Source: Atopobiaceae bacterium
Lineage (GTDB): Bacteria > Actinomycetota > Coriobacteriia > Coriobacteriales > Atopobiaceae
DNA: 5,534 bases
Assembly (NCBI GenBank): GCA_017510875.1
Contig: JAFWLX010000121.1
Coordinates: forward strand, 1 to 5,534
Reading direction: 5' to 3'
This document shows, in pieces, positions 5,016-5,534 of this stretch. The position numbers and the translations under genes were made by a program. The stretch's first letter is position 1. Each line of letters opens with the position of its first letter. The notes beneath the pieces were generated by a model, which did not search any database, was not told where the DNA came from, and saw only the letters and a list, made by a program, of their open reading frames with translations.

Positions 5016-5534
5016 CTAGTAGCGATTATGAACCTTCTCGGCAAAACACATCATGTCACGTACATGCACTGGCATACCGTCATCGAGGATGGCGGTACCT
5101 GTCATACGTCCAAAGACTTGGTGTTGATCTGAGACGATAAGCTTGTAGTCAAGATTGGCCACACGGTCAAGCACGGGCACAAAGTCCATCTCAAATCGTC
5201 CATCGGAAGAAGTGAAAGTCCATGGGTCGGTATAGCTGCTCTCCGGAATATTGAAGGTGACGTCATCAAGCTTGTGAGCCACACCATCCCAGAAGATAAC
5301 GTTTTCGCTAGCAGCAGAGGTGTTGCCAAAGCCGTATCCAATATTGAAACCAAAAGCATGCCCATCTACGTCGGCATTTCCCGACCCCCAGTACCACGTA
5401 TTGTCGTAGGTCCACACACCGCGTCCCCAGTCCAGCGTACCGTAGTCGTATTCCGGGTTGAAGACGTATTCCTGCCCGTCATAGACCACTCTGCCTTCCG
5501 CAGCCATACAGTTGACCTTGGTGTTGTAGTAGAA
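5016..5534 (-). CDS. DUF2804-family protein, C-terminal part (5' end outside window)
   Basis: 172 residues are visible and the frame stays open to the right edge, beginning FYYNTKVNCMAAEG. The Met at 5507 is therefore internal, not the start. Family members are usually about 330-350 residues, so roughly half the protein is missing. Visible landmarks: a Trp/Tyr-rich strand GRGVWTYDNTWYWGSG at 38-52, the glycine-rich FGFNIGYGFGNTSAASEN at 61-78, WTFTSSDGRFEMDFVPVLDR at 105-124, and a C-terminal FGRMTGTAILDDGMPVHVRD at 141-160. These match the conserved C-terminal half of DUF2804 as I remember it. No function is established for the family; the aromatic, beta-rich pattern suggests a barrel-like fold, which is inference. 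It is on the same strand as the larA homologue and ends 90 bases before it, with no convincing terminator or promoter between, so co-transcription is possible. Confidence 0.85.
   Translation of the reverse strand, partial: FYYNTKVNCMAAEGRVVYDGQEYVFNPEYDYGTLDWGRGVWTYDNTWYWGSGNADVDGHAFGFNIGYGFGNTSAASENVIFWDGVAHKLDDVTFNIPESSYTDPWTFTSSDGRFEMDFVPVLDRVANLDYKLIVSDQHQVFGRMTGTAILDDGMPVHVRDMMCFAEKVHNRY

Overview
All the genes I can support in this window lie on the minus strand, so it reads from right to left as two transcription units plus a partial gene at the right edge. The DNA is moderately GC-rich. Leaders are short, Shine-Dalgarno sites are clear (AAAGGGG, GGAGG) and genes are closely packed. 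Together with a TlpA-like/CXXC small protein/membrane ferredoxin trio and a LarA plus split UxaA pair, this suggests an anaerobic, probably gut-type Gram-positive bacterium. Coriobacteriia (Olsenella/Collinsella/Eggerthella-like) is my best guess and Clostridia the alternative. This is inference from gene content and composition; there is no rRNA or other marker here.

Right edge (5016-5534): the C-terminal half of a DUF2804-family protein of unknown function, with its start outside the window. After 90 bases comes a carbohydrate-acid or hydroxyacid module (2120-4925). It holds a LarA-type nickel-pincer-nucleotide racemase/epimerase with every LarA active-site residue I know of at the same residue number as in the Lactiplantibacillus plantarum enzyme. 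A small SAF-domain dehydratase subunit and a large UxaA-family dehydratase subunit follow, separated from each other by 1 base. The likely logic is that LarA inverts C2 of a 2-hydroxy acid and the two-subunit lyase then removes water (or sulfite) from the resulting epimer to give a 2-keto acid. The substrate cannot be read from the sequence.

Left half (1-2011): after a 108-base gap with a plausible extended -10 promoter comes a redox module. It holds a membrane-anchored TlpA/ResA-like thiol-disulfide protein (CPPC), a 47-residue single-helix membrane protein ending in CMECIGIG (CD1871A-like), and a large polytopic iron-sulfur membrane protein of the NapH/NosR/CcoG type. The last gene starts at a TTG inside the end of the small gene and runs off the left edge without a stop. 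It is the largest gene in the left third and is easily missed because neither an ATG start nor a stop lies in the window. I infer that the three move electrons from cytoplasmic iron-sulfur centres across the membrane to an extracytoplasmic thioredoxin-like domain.

I see no RNA genes, mobile elements, CRISPR repeats or convincing intrinsic terminators. No gap between genes exceeds about 110 bases.
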